DNA from: Protula sp. h YS-2021
Lineage: Eukaryota; Annelida; Polychaeta; Sabellida; Serpulidae
Assembly (NCBI GenBank): GCA_949752745.1
Contig: OX457024.1
Span: 105,251,190 to 105,315,189, forward strand
Reading direction: 5' to 3'
Length of the DNA: 64,000 nt
The notes under the pieces were generated by a model that saw nothing but the letters and a program-made list of their open reading frames with translations, searched no databases and was not told the DNA's origin. A program made the translations under genes and the position numbers. How positions within the stretch are numbered: the first letter of the stretch is position 1; every line of letters starts with the position of its first letter. Positions 11,733 to 25,731 of this stretch are shown here, piece after piece.

Positions 11733-13256
11733 CAGGGCTCGAAATTAACCATTTTTACCAGATTTCTTGGGGCCCGGCCGAAAACCCTTGGGCTCGGATA
11801 GATATAGGCTATATATTAGAAAAATACCGATATTCCCATAAATTAATTTATATCTCTTATAATATAACTCTTCGTACACATACCGCTATTACAAAGTCTT
11901 CAGTGTGTCTTTTTATTGTTTTTATTATATTTTTGACTCCGAGTTCTTTCCTCTTCTGTGAAAGTTTACATAGGCCTTTCCGAAAAAGGCGATTAACATA
12001 GGCCTTTCCGAAAAAAATCGCGGGCCCGCCGGGCCCCAAGTCTCGAAAATCGTGTGGCCAGTTACCCTGGGCGAATAGTTCCCTGGGCCAAAAGTTATCA
12101 CCTCCATCGTATAAGCCCTATACCTTGGCGTAATACCTAAATTGAGAGGTGAGCACTGACAAATTGGGAAAATATTGCCAATGCTTTGAGTAAGCAATGT
12201 GCCACGAGCTGGCTGCATATTTGCAACTTCCACAGTATACAGACCATTTTTCTGTTGATTACCTTTAATACATATACTTGAGATGCACCTTTTCTGGACA
12301 TGCACATTTATATGTTCTAATTGACGCACTTTAATATGTGTGTAAAAGATCTTAGTGTCAAACTGATGAGTTTTTTTCACGAATCGAAGGATTTAAGAAA
12401 AGTTTATTGATAAGGATGCTTCTGTTTCGATTCGATTAAGAATTCCGGAGCACGTTTTTTTTTATGAATCCATATCTGTTGTTTCATCTCCTAAATGTGC
12501 GAGGTATGATTAATTCCATTCTGTCGTATAACAATTGTGTAATTTATTTAATCTGATCCGAGGATGAATAGGGTGTTTTTAGTGCTACTCAAAAACCGAG
12601 GGACCAGTTTTAAGGTGAATTCTATTGGGATCTAATTTCCAAATTAAAAAAATCAGGGCTTCAAATGCCATTGACGTAATCCCTGCTAATCCTGAATGGG
12701 CTGCTTCAGTTTCAACGCACCTGGGAAAATCGGAGATGGAATTAAAAGGCGTATCCACATTTATCGACAGATTTCCTCTTCAGCAGTACATAAATCCCAA
12801 GTTCGAAACACGACGAGCACTGTCAATAAATGTTGAAAAACTAGTTAGTTAGAAAAGTGAATTTCCTTGGTGCTGAAAGCAAAAAACGGATGACCCGCTT
12901 CGCAAAGTGTAGATTTTTGCATGTGAGTCACTGGATAATGGTCTTGTTATCAATGTGTTTCAGTTGTTTCTACTTACAGCACCGGACAACCAGTTTACAA
13001 ATGAAACTGAGTTATAATATCACACAGTAGTCTTATTGATTACGTACAACCAAGAAAATGGTGTGTAAAATAAAGCTCATGGAGATCTATTCTCTCGCGG
13101 AGGGGGGGGGGGGGGGGGGGATTGGACCATATTCGTGCTGGAATGGCGGTGAGAACTTTTCGCCCGGTGAGAACTTTTCGCCCGGTGAGAACTATTCGCC
13201 CTGAACACCGGCAAGAAATTATGGGTCATCGGGCCTTGGCTAATTTCGAGCCCCGC
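11733..13256. mobile_element. Degraded DNA transposon with CAGGGCTCGAAATTA-type ends
   Basis: The left end cagggctcgaaattaacc (11733-11750) is matched inverted by ggctaatttcgagccccg (about 13239-13256). A second inverted pair lies further in: ggcgaatagttccctgggcc near 12070 against ggtgagaacttttcgcccgg near 13150-13200. Flanks share cttttg but are offset by 2 bp, so the target duplication is imperfect. A 25-bp piece, acataggcctttccgaaaaa, is doubled at about 11969 and 11997. A 76-codon frame at 12625-12852 matches no transposase I recognise. The CAGGG start suggests hAT. Confidence 0.55.
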
Positions 13257-13258
13257 TT

Positions 13259-13519
13259 TTGCAAAAATCTTCATTAACGATTTCATATTCAGTTTCCCGA
13301 TTTTGTGTTGCTGTGCAAACTGGCACTGGTTATACAGGTTTCGTCTGTTTCATGTTAAAGGAAGTTTTTGGTTTAAAACGCAATAAAAACAGAAACAGAC
13401 TAAACCCTGAGCGATTGAACCGTTTAATGTTCATTAAACTGAAAGGATCAGCCATAGAACAATTTGATTTTCCCGACGCTGCCAGATTGTTTAACAATAT
13501 GAAAAGCAGGTCTGGTTAG
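13259..13519 (+). pseudogene. Possible C-terminal remnant of a hAT-type transposase
   Basis: The frame ends with RNRLNPERLNRLMFIKLKG followed by some 20 residues and a stop. Arg-rich and Leu-spaced endings of this type (RxRL...LxxLxxI) close many hAT transposases and their domesticated relatives. The upstream part matches nothing I know and no other transposase block is in frame, so it is at best a fragment. It lies just outside the 11733-13256 element. Confidence 0.35.
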
Positions 13520-14000
13520 ATGAGAATTCATTTCTTTTAGAATTTTCTTGGTTTGGCAATAAAAGATAGTATGAACAGCGACTGTACGCGTTACTTCTTG
13601 CCCACCCCCCCCCCCCCCAAACACACACCCTTTGTTCTTATTCAAATAAGGGGACACAAACAAATCAGGGTGCACTTTGGGGGGACGCAAAAAAATCATG
13701 GGGGTCGCAAAAATATGAAAGCGTGGCGTCCCTGTGACGCACAGATTTTGAAGTTGAGGTAAAACCCTGGTTCTGGAATTACAAAATGTTGCTGTCACAC
13801 GAAGACAGAAAGAGTCAGCTGGGACGAAACATGGGAGACCGTCTAAAAATTATAAATTCACAGGGTTACGTTTGCAATGTAAGGATCGACAGATTTCACA
13901 ACTTTTATCTAGGGCAGTGAAAGGCGGGCTTCATGTTTTTTCATTTTAAAAAGTGTTTCATTTTACTGATGTTCTTTGTTTCAGTGCTGACGAAAGAAAT

Positions 14001-14093
14001 ATGAAGGTATACGTTCACCTTGACCTCGGAGGACCGCTGACGTGTGCTTGCAACGTATCACGTGACGACGTTTCTTTTGCAACTTTTAAACAG
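14001..14093 (+). CDS. TPR-SGNH gene, coding exon 1 (residues 1-31)
   Basis: The start ATG has A at -3 and opens MKVYVHLDLGG. The exon itself begins at 13985 after the acceptor ttctttgtttcag, so at least one non-coding or short coding exon lies upstream. The donor is cag|gtatgc and the junction is phase 0. Confidence 0.75.
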
Positions 14094-17000
14094 GTATGCT
14101 CTTTTTAAGGCCTGGTCTGAGATTGGCATTGAACAGGCCACCCTGGCTAATTACCGCCAGGGTTGACTTGTCGCATGGCAGTGTAATTTATGGTTCTTTT
14201 TGCCTGCATGTTTCTTTTTTACAATGGTCTAACTTTTTTAGCTTTAGCTTTCACAGTTTTATTTTTGCAATTTTTGCAAAATAATTAAGGGTGACCACAG
14301 GTCAAGAAAAACCTGAAAAATCATGGACAAAATTTGAGTCCAGAACAGTCAGGAAAAGTAAAAAAAAAACACTGGAAAATAGCCAAAAATTGCTAAAAAG
14401 TCAAGAAAATGATTTCGAAATTAATTATTAAAAATTTAACTTCCACCAAAACAGCCATTTATCGTCTTGGAATTATTGCGTCTATAAATGGTTGTGCATA
14501 AGTGACTCCAGTGATGAAAATATACCCTTTTCTACATCAACACGGAGTTTGCCATCTGTCATCGTATGGGGGGCTTCAGTGACCAGATGCCTAATTTCGG
14601 AATGCGGTTTCTAAACAAACACAGCGAACGCCAGACATAATTAAGGTCAATTCTTTAGGTTTTGCAGTCGAATAATGTAATTTTTTCGAAAATCGTGACA
14701 GTTACAGTTCGACTTAATACCCTCAATTCTGTCTTAGCCCTCAGCCAAAATTGCTTAGGCGTGTTCCTATCGACGGTCCGGCCATCCGTGCGTCTGTAAA
14801 CTATTACCTACATTACCTACATTACCCACCGTTCTTTGTTCGTGCCTCGTTACCATTAAATTTTCGTCCTTCAGTTAAGTAAATTCACACAGTAAAGGAA
14901 TATACGCTGGGTCCATGCTTCACCAGGTTCGGCAAAAATGATTGAAATAACAGTACTTTGAAAATACGTGAAAATCTTGTATATGAACTCCTAATTGAGT
15001 TACTTTATCTACGCCTTTTGCTATTAAGTTTTCTCCGTTAGGTTTTAATTTAAAACTTATAAAACTTCACACATTGAAAACTATATATTGCAGTTTTGTC
15101 TGGTCTAGGTTTTATCAGGTTTGACGAAAAATTATTACTTTGAAATCTTGTATATTGACTCCCATCTGGGTTACTTTGTCCGCGCCTGTGCCATAAGGTG
15201 CTCTCCTGAGTTTTATTACTTGACACAGTTGAAGAAATATATCTTTCAATTATTTTCATGATATTTGTTTTTCTTGGTAATTTTTTTCATAGAACAATGT
15301 TAATATGCTGCGTTTCATTTTGAGTACGCACCTCTGACTGAGGGCTTTGCATCTCTAACACTCTCAAGAGCAGGGTTGTGTTTTTGACTGTCAAAAACGT
15401 TTTTTGACATGACACCTGTCATTAACCGTCAAAAACTGGTTAAAACTGTCTAAAACTGTCAAATGCTGTCAAAAACTACCACTGGTTAGTGATTACATTT
15501 ATTACTGCACATATTTACAATCATCACTGTGTACAAAATGACATGACAAGTATGTTAAATGTCAATAGTCTATTTCTTCTTTACCTCGCAGCATTCTGTA
15601 GCAAAACACAAGTTTTGCTGCTTTGTCATTTCCAAGTCGATTTCTAATTTTTGTGTGGATTATTCCGAAACTGGAAAACACACGTTCGATAGATGCGGAC
15701 GATGATGGGGATCCTAGTAACTGTACTACTATATTTATGAAAATGTCCGGTACAGAATACTTCCCCAATGCCAATTCCACCAGACAACAGCACTCATTGA
15801 TGTTGCGCTTTCACTGAAGTATGCTGAAGGAATTGGCAAGGTTTTTGCGTCAAAGGCGATCAGCGTTGCGATGTCATTTGGGTCACGATCCGACAAGAAT
15901 GCATGGACGGACCCTAACTGGTCTGTATTCAGAAGCTGTCCTTGGTACTTCGGGTGTAACTTGTAAGCCGTATAGTGCTCATCTGTTAGCGCCTGATTTA
16001 GACGTTTCTCGACAGCTTTCTTGTGTGCTTCTAAAATCGGATTTCTAAAATGCTACATTTCTGGTCCGATTGTTTTGAAGCGTAGCAGGGATGTTCCACA
16101 GATAGTCCTGCATCCCACTTACATTATGTTTAAAAATTTGCCCAGATTGGTCAAACACGGCCAAAATTTCAGAAAAAAGCACAGTTTTGTAGCATTTATT
16201 GTTCAGTCACTTTCAAACTTTAACTTCTGTCATTTTCTCAAGGTAAAAACACAAACAATGCTTCGGATCGATTGACTTGAATTCTGATTGCCGTGTCCTC
16301 CTAGGAAGTCCTCCATCAAATTAATATTTTGTCACAATTGTTGGCTTTTCCTTTTTTCTTGTAACGTCTTCACTTTGACGGCTGAGGATAATGTCCACGG
16401 ACGTTTTTGATTGCATTGTTAATTATAATCCCTTCACCCATTTAACACCATGTTGCACCTTAATCCGTGAAGGCGATACTTGCAGGAACAGTGCTTTAAA
16501 ATCCTGATAATAATGATCCCGGGTATTTTTGACATAGATCTATGCCCATTTTGTCTGTGATACATGGTTTATTCTAGGCGCCACAGTTAAACCCAGCCTA
16601 TTTAAGAAGTTGGTGTACTCAGCGAATTTTAGTTAGCCTTGAATTTCTAGGACATTGGTGTGTATTTTCCCCTTCAGATTTAGTCTATTTGAAATTCTTT
16701 TTTTTTTTTTTTTGAAGTACTTGATTAAATTTCTATCAAGTTTTCCAGAACTTGATGATATCAAATGGCATACATAGATGTGAATTCAAAAATATGAACT
16801 TGTCGTCTAATTTTTTTTTCAGTCATCTCGATTATTAAATGATAAGCATTAGCTAAATCAGTCTATTAATATTACAAGTCATTCAGTGGCTTTGCACTTG
16901 TCTTTCTACGTGATCTGTCATCCTGTCTGAAGCGTCTCTGTTGTTCAGCAAAATAATATCCACAGAGGACAGGAAGTGACTGTGAGCAGGGTTAATAAAA

Positions 17001-20000
17001 TTCTCGATCTTGTGCCTCTTCTTATGAGGCACCACATTCATCGGTCACCGCTGGGCTTTGTCGTTATTTTCAGAACAAATGATAAGCGTAAATGAGTTCG
17101 AACTGAAAGAGGCATAAAAATGAACCCAAAACAAATCATTCGCACATCAACCACTGATATCGAGAAAATATCACCTTGATTTGTCCAGTCAGTCGATTTT
17201 TCTTGCTCGAAAACGTAAATGCCCACAAGTGAAAATTGTGCATGTGTTATATGAAAAGATTAAGCGGCAGTTGGTACTAGTTATTCACATTAAGGTTTGG
17301 CTCTGTCACTGTGGAAAGATAAGGAAAAGAATACCGCAACTGCAGTTCTACGTTTGAACAGGCTGCAATAAACTATACTGTAGAATCATTGGCATGTTAA
17401 GTGAGTGATGCATTTAGTGAAGTTGTATGGTTAGACTTTCTATGACATGCACAAACTAAACGCCGTAATAAACATATTAATCATAGAGCCTTGTTAAAAG
17501 TAGCTGTTTTCAATTTAGTGGTTATCTATAAAATACATATTTGATGTGTTTGTTCTTAATGTTTAGTTGAAATATCCAAGAGGGCATAAGGGAAAATAAA
17601 TGGGGATTATCAGAGGAGTCAGGAAAAACAACGTCAAAAGTCAGAAAAGACAGGAAAAATGATGTCAAGAGCCAGGAAAAAGGGCTCCAAAAGTCAGGAA
17701 AAGTCAGAAAAAAAGGATTCTGGAAATTCTGTGGTCACCATGATAAAAGTAAAATGCCATTTAACATACTATTGGTCTCAGAAGGTTTGTGGCCATTTCG
17801 CTATTTCATTGTAAGTTTGAGTAAAATATTTTTCTGAAGTCTTTGTTTTTTTGCCTGGAATCGTGGTCGGCGTTTGTGTTTACAAACTCACAAAAGTTGG
17901 GAGTATCCATTACGTTCTTATGAACAAATTGAACTAATGCCAGTCTACTGCCTTTATTTCAGGCACTGACGGATCGCCTGGTCACAGCTTTTCCAGCCTT
18001 CACATCATCCACTTTGAAAATATGTCGGAAAAATAAGAAAGAACTTGAGTGTCCCGGTGATACCAAAGCAACGCAGCTATTTGAAAATAATGAGGAGATA
18101 TTTGCGACTTTTGTAGCATCTCCGGGTTAGTATCACTCCTTCCTGTCCTGTGTCATATTCCCTGCTTCTGTGGCAGGCTGCTGCCCGCTTTGAAATGATT
18201 AGCCTGTGTTGTGAAAGTTGATGAGTGATAGTTACCCATTGCCAGTGGGACACATGCGAAGAAGGAGATGCCGGAAGTGAACACCTTATGTTTTATGGGT
18301 CTTGAGGGCAGGGAAGATACGAAGGGTGGCAAAGATAATGTAATGGAAAACTTATTTATTTCCTGCTATTTCTTTTTACGTGTGTTTATGTTTTCGTTTT
18401 GACGTAAGAAAATAATGCCGAGAATCGGAGGAGAGGTGGGGGAGCGGGGTTGGGTGGGGGGTTATAAAAACACAATACAAAGAGGATTCCAGAACATACA
18501 CAATGCCTTATAATTTATAATTTAAAAATGAGATCATTTTCATTTTTTCTTCAGCTGCAGAAAAAGATACATCTGTCAAAGAATATCCAAAAGCAAAGGT
18601 AGAAGATGTGAAAAAGAAAGCTGTGAAAATTGATTCAAAGGATGACGTGGACACCTCGTCACCGAAAACGTGAGTGCTTACACCCGAGCCTGTCGCTGTG
18701 TGGTAAATAAACTGTAGAGGCGTGAGTGTGTGTGGATGGCGGGGTAGGGGGGGGGGGTTGTGGAGAGCGGGGGGTGGAGAGGCAGAGAAGGGGTGTGTGG
18801 ATGTGTGTGTGTGGAGGGTGGGGGTGGGAGAGCGTGTGTGAGGAGGGCGGAGTGAGGTTTGTAGAGGGTGGGGGAGGTTGGAGTGTGTGAGGAGGGTGGG
18901 GTGGGGTGTGTAGAGGGTGGGGCTGGGCGTGTGTGAGGAGGGCGGGGTGGGGTGTGGAGAGGGTGGGGGTGGGCGTGTTTGAGGAGGATGGGGTGGGGTG
19001 TGTAGAGGATGGGCGTGTGTGAGGAGGGCGGGTGGGGTGTGGAGGGGGAGGGGGCGGTGAATTAGTGCTTGTGATAATCACATATGAAAAGAAAACGAAT
19101 CTGAAATGCGACAATGTGTTTCAACATCTATAAATTATACATGGTGATTTTTTTATAAGAAAAAAAGGTGTTCAAGATTAAAAACGCTGATAGAATTATA
19201 CAGGACTGTTGTTATATAATCAGTGATGTGATGTTATCCAAATGCTACAACTGGTGCTATGTGATGTTGTTTCTAAGGGTTGGAGATTGGATTAAAATAG
19301 CCAAAAGATGGCTGAAGGCCGGCCAGGCCGACAAGAGCGTGGAGATCTACAAGGCCTTACTCTCGGCCCAGTGCCCCACCGAGGACGTGTATGACAGTCT
19401 GGGTAAGATTGAGGGGGGCGGGGGAGGGAGGGATTACCCCACCCATGACGTGTGTGATGGCTGAAGGCTGGCCAGGCCAACAAGAGCGCCGAGATCTACA
19501 AGGCCTTACTCTCGGCCCAGTGCCCCACCGAGGACGTGTATGACAGTCTGGGTAAGATTGAGGGGGTTGGGGGAGGGAGGGATCACCCCACCCATGACGT
19601 GTATGATGGCTGACGGCTGGCGAGGCCAACAAGAGCGCGGAGATCTACAAGGCCTTACTCTCGGCCCAGTGCCCCACCCAGGACGTGTATGACAGTCTGG
19701 GTAAGATTGAGGGGGGAGGGGGGAGGGAGGGATTACCCCACCCATGACGTGAATGATGGCTGACGGCTGGCGAGGCCGACAAGAGCGTGGAGATCTACAA
19801 GGCCTTACTCTCGGCCCAGTGCCCCACCCAGGACGTGTATGACAGTCTGGGTAAGATTGAGGGGGGAGGGGGGAGGGGGAGGGAGGGATTACCCCACCCA
19901 TGACGTGTATGATGGCTGAAGGCTGGCCAGGCCGACAAGAGCGCGGAGATCTACAAGGCCTTACTCTCGGCCCAGTGCCCCACCCAGGACGTGTATGACA

Positions 20001-23000
20001 GTCTGGGTAAGATTGAGGGGGGAGGGGGGAGGGAGGGATTTCCCCACCCATGACGTGTATGATGGCTGAAGGCTGGCCAGGCCGACAAGAGCGCGGAGAT
20101 CTACAAGGCCTTACTCTCGGCCCAGTGCCCCACCCAGGACGTGTATGACAGTCTGGGTAAGATTGAGGGGGGCGGGGGAGGGAGGGATTACCCCACCCAT
20201 GACGTGTATGAGGGCTGAAGGCTGGCGAGGCCAACAAGAGCGCGGAGATCTACAGGGCCTTACTCTCGGCCCAGTGCCCCACCGAGGACGTGTATGACAG
20301 TCTGGGTAAGATTGAGGGGGGCGGGGGAGGGAGGGATTACCCCACCCATGACGTGTATGATGGCTGAAGGCTGGCCAGGCCGACAAGAGCGTGGAGATCT
20401 ACAAGGCCTTGCTCTCGGCCCAGTGCCCCACCGAGGGCGTGTATGACAGTCTGGGTAAGATTGAGAAGGGGGAGGGGGGAGGGAGGGATTACCCCACCCA
20501 TGACGTGTATGATGGCTGAAGGCTGGCCCGGCCAACAAGAGCGTGGAGATCTACAAGGCCTTACTCTGGGCCCTGTGCCCCACCGAGGGCGTGTATGACA
20601 GTCTGGGTAAGATTGAGGAGGGGAGGGGGAGGGAGGGATTACCCCACCCATGACGTGTATGATGGCTGAAGGGTGGTCAGGCCAACAAGAGCGTGGAGAT
20701 CTACAGGGCCTTACTCTTGGCCCTGTGCCCCACCGAGGACGTGTATGACAGTCTGGGTAAGATTGAGAAGAGGGAGGGGGGAGGGAGGGATTACCCCACC
20801 CATGACGTGTATGATGGCTGAAGGCTGGCCAGGCCAACAAGAGCGTGGAGATCTACAAGGCCTTACTCTCGGCCCAGTGCCCCACCGAGGGCGTGTATGA
20901 CAGTCTGGGTAAGATTGAGGGGGGCGGGGGAGGGAGGGATTACCCCACCCATGACGTGTATGATGGCTGAAGGCTGGCCAGGCCAACAAGAGCGTGGAGA
21001 TCTACAAGGCCTTACTCTCGGCCCAGTGCCCCACCGAGGGCGTGTATGACAGTCAGGGTAAGATTGAGGGGGGGGAGGGGGGGAGGGATTACCCCACCCA
21101 TGACGTGTATGATGGCTGAAGGCTGGCCCGGCCAACAAGAGCGTGGAGATCTACAAGGCCTTACTCTGGGCCCTGTGCCCCACCGAGGGCGTGTATGACA
21201 GTCTGGGTAAGATTGAGGGGGGCGGGGGAGGGAGGGATTACCCCACCCATGACGTGTATGATGGCTGAAGGCTGGCCAGGCCAACAAGAGCGTGGAGATC
21301 TACAAGGCCTTACTCTCGGCCCAGTGCCCCACCCAGGACGTGTATGACAGTCTGGGTAAGATTGAGGGGGGAGGGGGGAGGGGAAGGGAGGAATTACCCC
21401 ATCCATGACGTGTGTGATGGCTGAAGGCTGGCCAGGCCAACAAGAGCGTGGAGATCTACAAGGCCTTACTCTCGGCCCAGTGCCCCACCGAGGACGTGTA
21501 TGACAGTCTGGGTAAGATTGAGGGGGGAGGGGGGGGGGAGGGATTACCCCACCCATGACGTGTGTGATGGCTGAAGGCTGGCCAGGCCGACAAGAGCGTG
21601 GAGATCTACAAGGCCTTACTCTGGGCCCTGTGCCCCACCGAGGACGTGTATGACAGTCTGGGTAAGATTGAGGGGGGGGAGGGGGGGAGGGATTACCCCA
21701 CCCATGACGTGTATGATGGCTGAAGGCTGGCCAGGCCGACAAGAGCGTGGAGATCTACAAGGCCTTACTCTGGGCCCTGTGCCCCACCGAGGACGTGTAT
21801 GACAGTCTGGGTAAGATTGAGGGGGGGGGGAGGGGGGGGAGGGATTACCCCACCCATGACGTGTATGATGGCTGAAGGGTGGTCAGGCCAACAAGAGCGT
21901 GGAGATCTACAAGGCCTTACTCTCGGCCCAGTGCCCCACCGAGTAAGTTTATGATAGTCTCGGTAAAAGTGCTATAACCCCTACATAAGATTGAGGGGGG
22001 GGGGGAGCTGTTGCCCCACCGAGGACGTGTAAGATTGAGGGGGTGGGGGAGGGGAGGGGTTGCCGATCGAGGACGTGTATAATAGCCTGGAAAAATTTTA
22101 TAAATTCCCACAAGATTTGGAGGGGGCGGGGGGGGGATTGATTTGTACTAAAAATAGTAACTGTTCAAAGGAAAGCAACCCCGATGTCACTTTAACAAAC
22201 CTCCTATTTCTGGTTTTACTGAAGTTCAAATCTATCTGGACGCCGAGAGACCCAAGGTGGCGTTTAAATATGTCAAGAAGGCAAAGAAAGACTTTCCAGA
22301 GAACCTGGAGTACTTACTAAGGTGAGCAAGCTGGAACGTTTCCCGATGTGTCTTACAACAGCAGCAACTACACTTTTCCTGGAGCTGCGTTGTGTTGTGG
22401 TTGTCGGCATAGGTGATGCGTCTTGGCTTTAACGTGTGGCGACTATCTTAACATAAAGAACATTAAAATAGATCTAAAGGAAATAAACATAGGCTAAATG
22501 TTATAACTTACCTCCAAGTGATACAGAAAAAAAAACAATGAGAAATAAATAAATAAAATAACTAAATAACAAGTATGTCCTGAAGACTTCATGTGCCACT
22601 TGTGCTGAGTTTAGTTTGGGCTTTAACATGTTTTGTTTTTTTCGATCTGTTATGGATCGTATTTATTGTTTTGTAGGGAAGGGGAATGCTACCTGGCTAG
22701 CACACAAGGCGACAAAGCTCTGGAGGTCTACATGGACGCGTCCAAGAAAATCCGTGGCAGTAAACATGCCTCTGTGGCACTCAAACACGAGATACAGGTG
22801 CATGCCCAGGAGGATTGGGGAGTAGGCGGGACATACAGGTGCCTGCCCAAGGGGATTTGGGGGGAGGAGACGGGACATACGGGTGCCTGTCTAGGGGGAT
22901 AGGGGGCGGGGCATACAGGTGTCTGCTGGGGGGGGGGGAAGGGGAGGGGGGAGCTGGTACCTGCGGATGGTTGAGGGGGGGGGGGCTTGAGATACAGGTG

Positions 23001-25686
23001 CCTGCGGGGGAGAATGCAGATGCAGTGGAGAGGGGGGAGATACAGGTACCTGCTGGGGTGGCGAGATAGGGTTACAAGGAGAGAGTGGGCACGAGATACA
23101 GATGCTTATAGAGGGAGAGTGGCGGGGCTGGAGGTACAGATGCTTTCGAGGGGGGGGGGGTGGATGGGGGTGGGGCGAAGGCACGAGATACAGCTGTCTG
23201 CGGTGGGAGGACAAGGTACAGCTTTCGGAGGGGGGCTGGAGCACGAGATACAGGTTCCTAGGGGGAGGGGAAGCTTGAGATACAGGTGCCTGCCGGGTGG
23301 GGGGGGGGGGGGCTGCTTCGGATACAGGTGATTGCTGGGGGGGGGGCGAGATACAGGTGCGTAGGAGAGAAGGGATACCAGGTACAGGCGCCTGTAGGTG
23401 TCTATTAGGGGAGGTGTCTGACCAGTGTGCGGGCGTGAAATAAGTGAAGAAGGAAAAAAAGGAAATATTGAAATACAGAACTCTACAAATTAATACGTTT
23501 TATAAATATTAATAGTTGGACATGATATGTTAAGGGGATACAAAGAATAAACTTTATGATTAGACATATACATAGTGCTGGCAACATTTATGACGTAATT
23601 AATTGACGGTAAGCTTGGCCTGCGCACCGCTCAGGACGTGACCAATCCATTTTTGGCCCCTAAAATCAAAAGTTGAAACAGTAAACTTGTGATATACGTC
23701 ATAAACATCCGCTTCTACAGTCACTTGTGATATCGTCCCAAACATCTCCTTCTGCAATGACTTGTAGACAGGAATGTGTAAAGCGTATCAACTGAAGGAC
23801 CAGCGGGACATGGCACTGGTACTCATACAAGCGGTCGTGAGGGAGAATCGCCAGAACCTGCCTGCCATGCTGGAGTACGCCAAGCTGACCTATGACCTTG
23901 GTGACCTTCAGGCCTCGGAAGCTGCCGTTATCTTGTTGACATGTCTCGTTCAGAGCCGAGGTAATACTCGTGTGTGTACTTGTGTACATGTTTTTATATT
24001 TTGTGTACCGTTTTGTGTACTTGTATGTACCTGTTTATATGCCGTTGTGTCTTTTTACTTGTGTTCTAGTTTGTACTTGCTTGGGCACTATATTTTGTAC
24101 CTGTTTCTGCACTTGCTTGGGTACTGATTTATGTATTGGCTTGTGCGCTTGTGGGTACCAGCTTGTGGGCAGTTTTGTGTGCATGCTTGTGTACTAGTTT
24201 GTGTACTTGCTTGTGTACTGATTTGTGTATTGGCTTGCGGGTACCAGTACTAGTTTGTGCACATGCTTAGGCTTGTTTACTAGTCTGTGTACTTGTGTAC
24301 TAGTTTGTGTACTTGTCTGTATACTAGTTTGTGTACTTGCTTGTGTACTGATTTGTGTACTCGCTTGCGTGCTTGCGGGTACCAGCTTGTGTACTAGTTT
24401 GTGTACATGCTTATGTGCTAGTTTGTGTACTTGCTTATGTACTAGTTTGTGTACGTGTGTACTAGTTTGTGCACTTGTCTGTATACTAGTTTGTGTACAT
24501 GCTTGTGTACTAGTCTGTGTACTTGTGTGCTAGTTCGTGTACTTGCCTGTATACTAGTTTGTGTACTTGCTTGTGTACTAGTCACCGGTCTTTCTACTTT
24601 ACGACGTTTATACAAGTTATAGGCGATATTATAAGTTTCCCCAGTTAGATTCATCAAGTAAACAAATTTGGAAGAGACCTCTCCGTGCTGAAAGGTTGAT
24701 CTTTTATGTTTCTCTGAAAAGCAAAATAAAAAAATTCTTCAAAAATACAATATATCGGTGTGATTCAAAGTGAAAAATCCTCCTGTTTGTTTTATGTTCG
24801 AGTAACACTTTTTTAAGCATAACTTTGGTCCTGTGAATTTTTAAATGGAGATTTTTATAAAATAGCATGCAGAATAAGTAGTTACAACAAATGATGTTAC
24901 TCACGTGGTAATAAAAACGTCGTGGATGGGTGCCAACCCCGGGGAGCTCTTCCAACAAAATGGATAAACAGTGGAACAGCCCTTAAGAGGTCACATGTGA
25001 CGGGCTTTGTAAAATTTACGGAACCAGGCACTGCACATTTGACGTTTAATCAGAATCTGTTCTGATCGCTAAATATTTCAAAAACAGGTGTTCTTGGCTG
25101 AGAATAATAATTAAAGAAGTTAACATTTATATTGTGCCCTTTTACTGGACGAAAACATCACCACGTGCGCATGTTTGTTTTGATGACGTACCTGTAGGAA
25201 TAGCACAGAAACCGAAATTGGAACTTCACTTCTTCCTTGCCTGGGTGGGCGCCGTGCCCCTGGTACAAAAGTACAAGCAATTTTTAAATCGAGTTGTATG
25301 GGGAACAAGTAGTTGCTACTAGTGGATGTTTATATATTGTGACACAGTTCATACTTACAGTTCGAAATCAAAAATATGGCTAAAAATCTGTTATTCTAAA
25401 ATGACACTGACTGGTGTTTTACGGGATGAATTTTTGTGTGAACAGAGGACGGTTACAGGCAGCGGGCGTTGACGGAGGTGTGTCAGAAACCGAACGGCGT
25501 GAAACACCTGCTGAAGTGAGTACTTACTCGTGTTGACAGATCGGGTGGGAATTACAGAAGAATTATATGGCAGTTAAAGTTAAAAATTCAAAGCTTTTGC
25601 GGGAAGATTTGGGAAGATACACAGGCTTCTCTGTTAAGGTTGCCATAGTGACCCACTGAATGTCAAGATTGGTGGAGCGCAATACG

Positions 25687-25731
<45 letters not shown>

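Larger units (their letters stand above)
14291..17741. mobile_element. Candidate transposon filling most of intron 1 (about 3.45 kb)
   Basis: Inverted ends ggtgaccacag (about 14291) and ctgtggtcacc (ending about 17741) enclose subterminal zones rich in gtcaggaaaa-type motifs (14320-14400 and 17600-17710). The interior holds a hAT transposase relic and a separate two-unit repeat, so the block may be a nest of insertions. No convincing target duplication is visible. Confidence 0.5.

Noticed and set aside
12625..12852. 75-codon frame as a gene
   Set aside because: No family match, no splice context, and it lies inside a degraded transposon.
15821..16275. Plus-strand frames over the hAT region
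   Set aside because: The minus strand carries the recognisable transposase sequence; the plus frames are shadows.
19506..21742. Series of minus-strand frames of 90-243 codons
   Set aside because: Antisense of the 149-bp exon-derived array; the sense strand contains the real exon 4 with matching splice phases.
23768..23795. Alternative exon 7 acceptor at gtagacag (exon from 23772)
   Set aside because: It gives a stop after seven codons in the incoming phase 0; the acceptor 4 nt upstream keeps the frame open through the exon.
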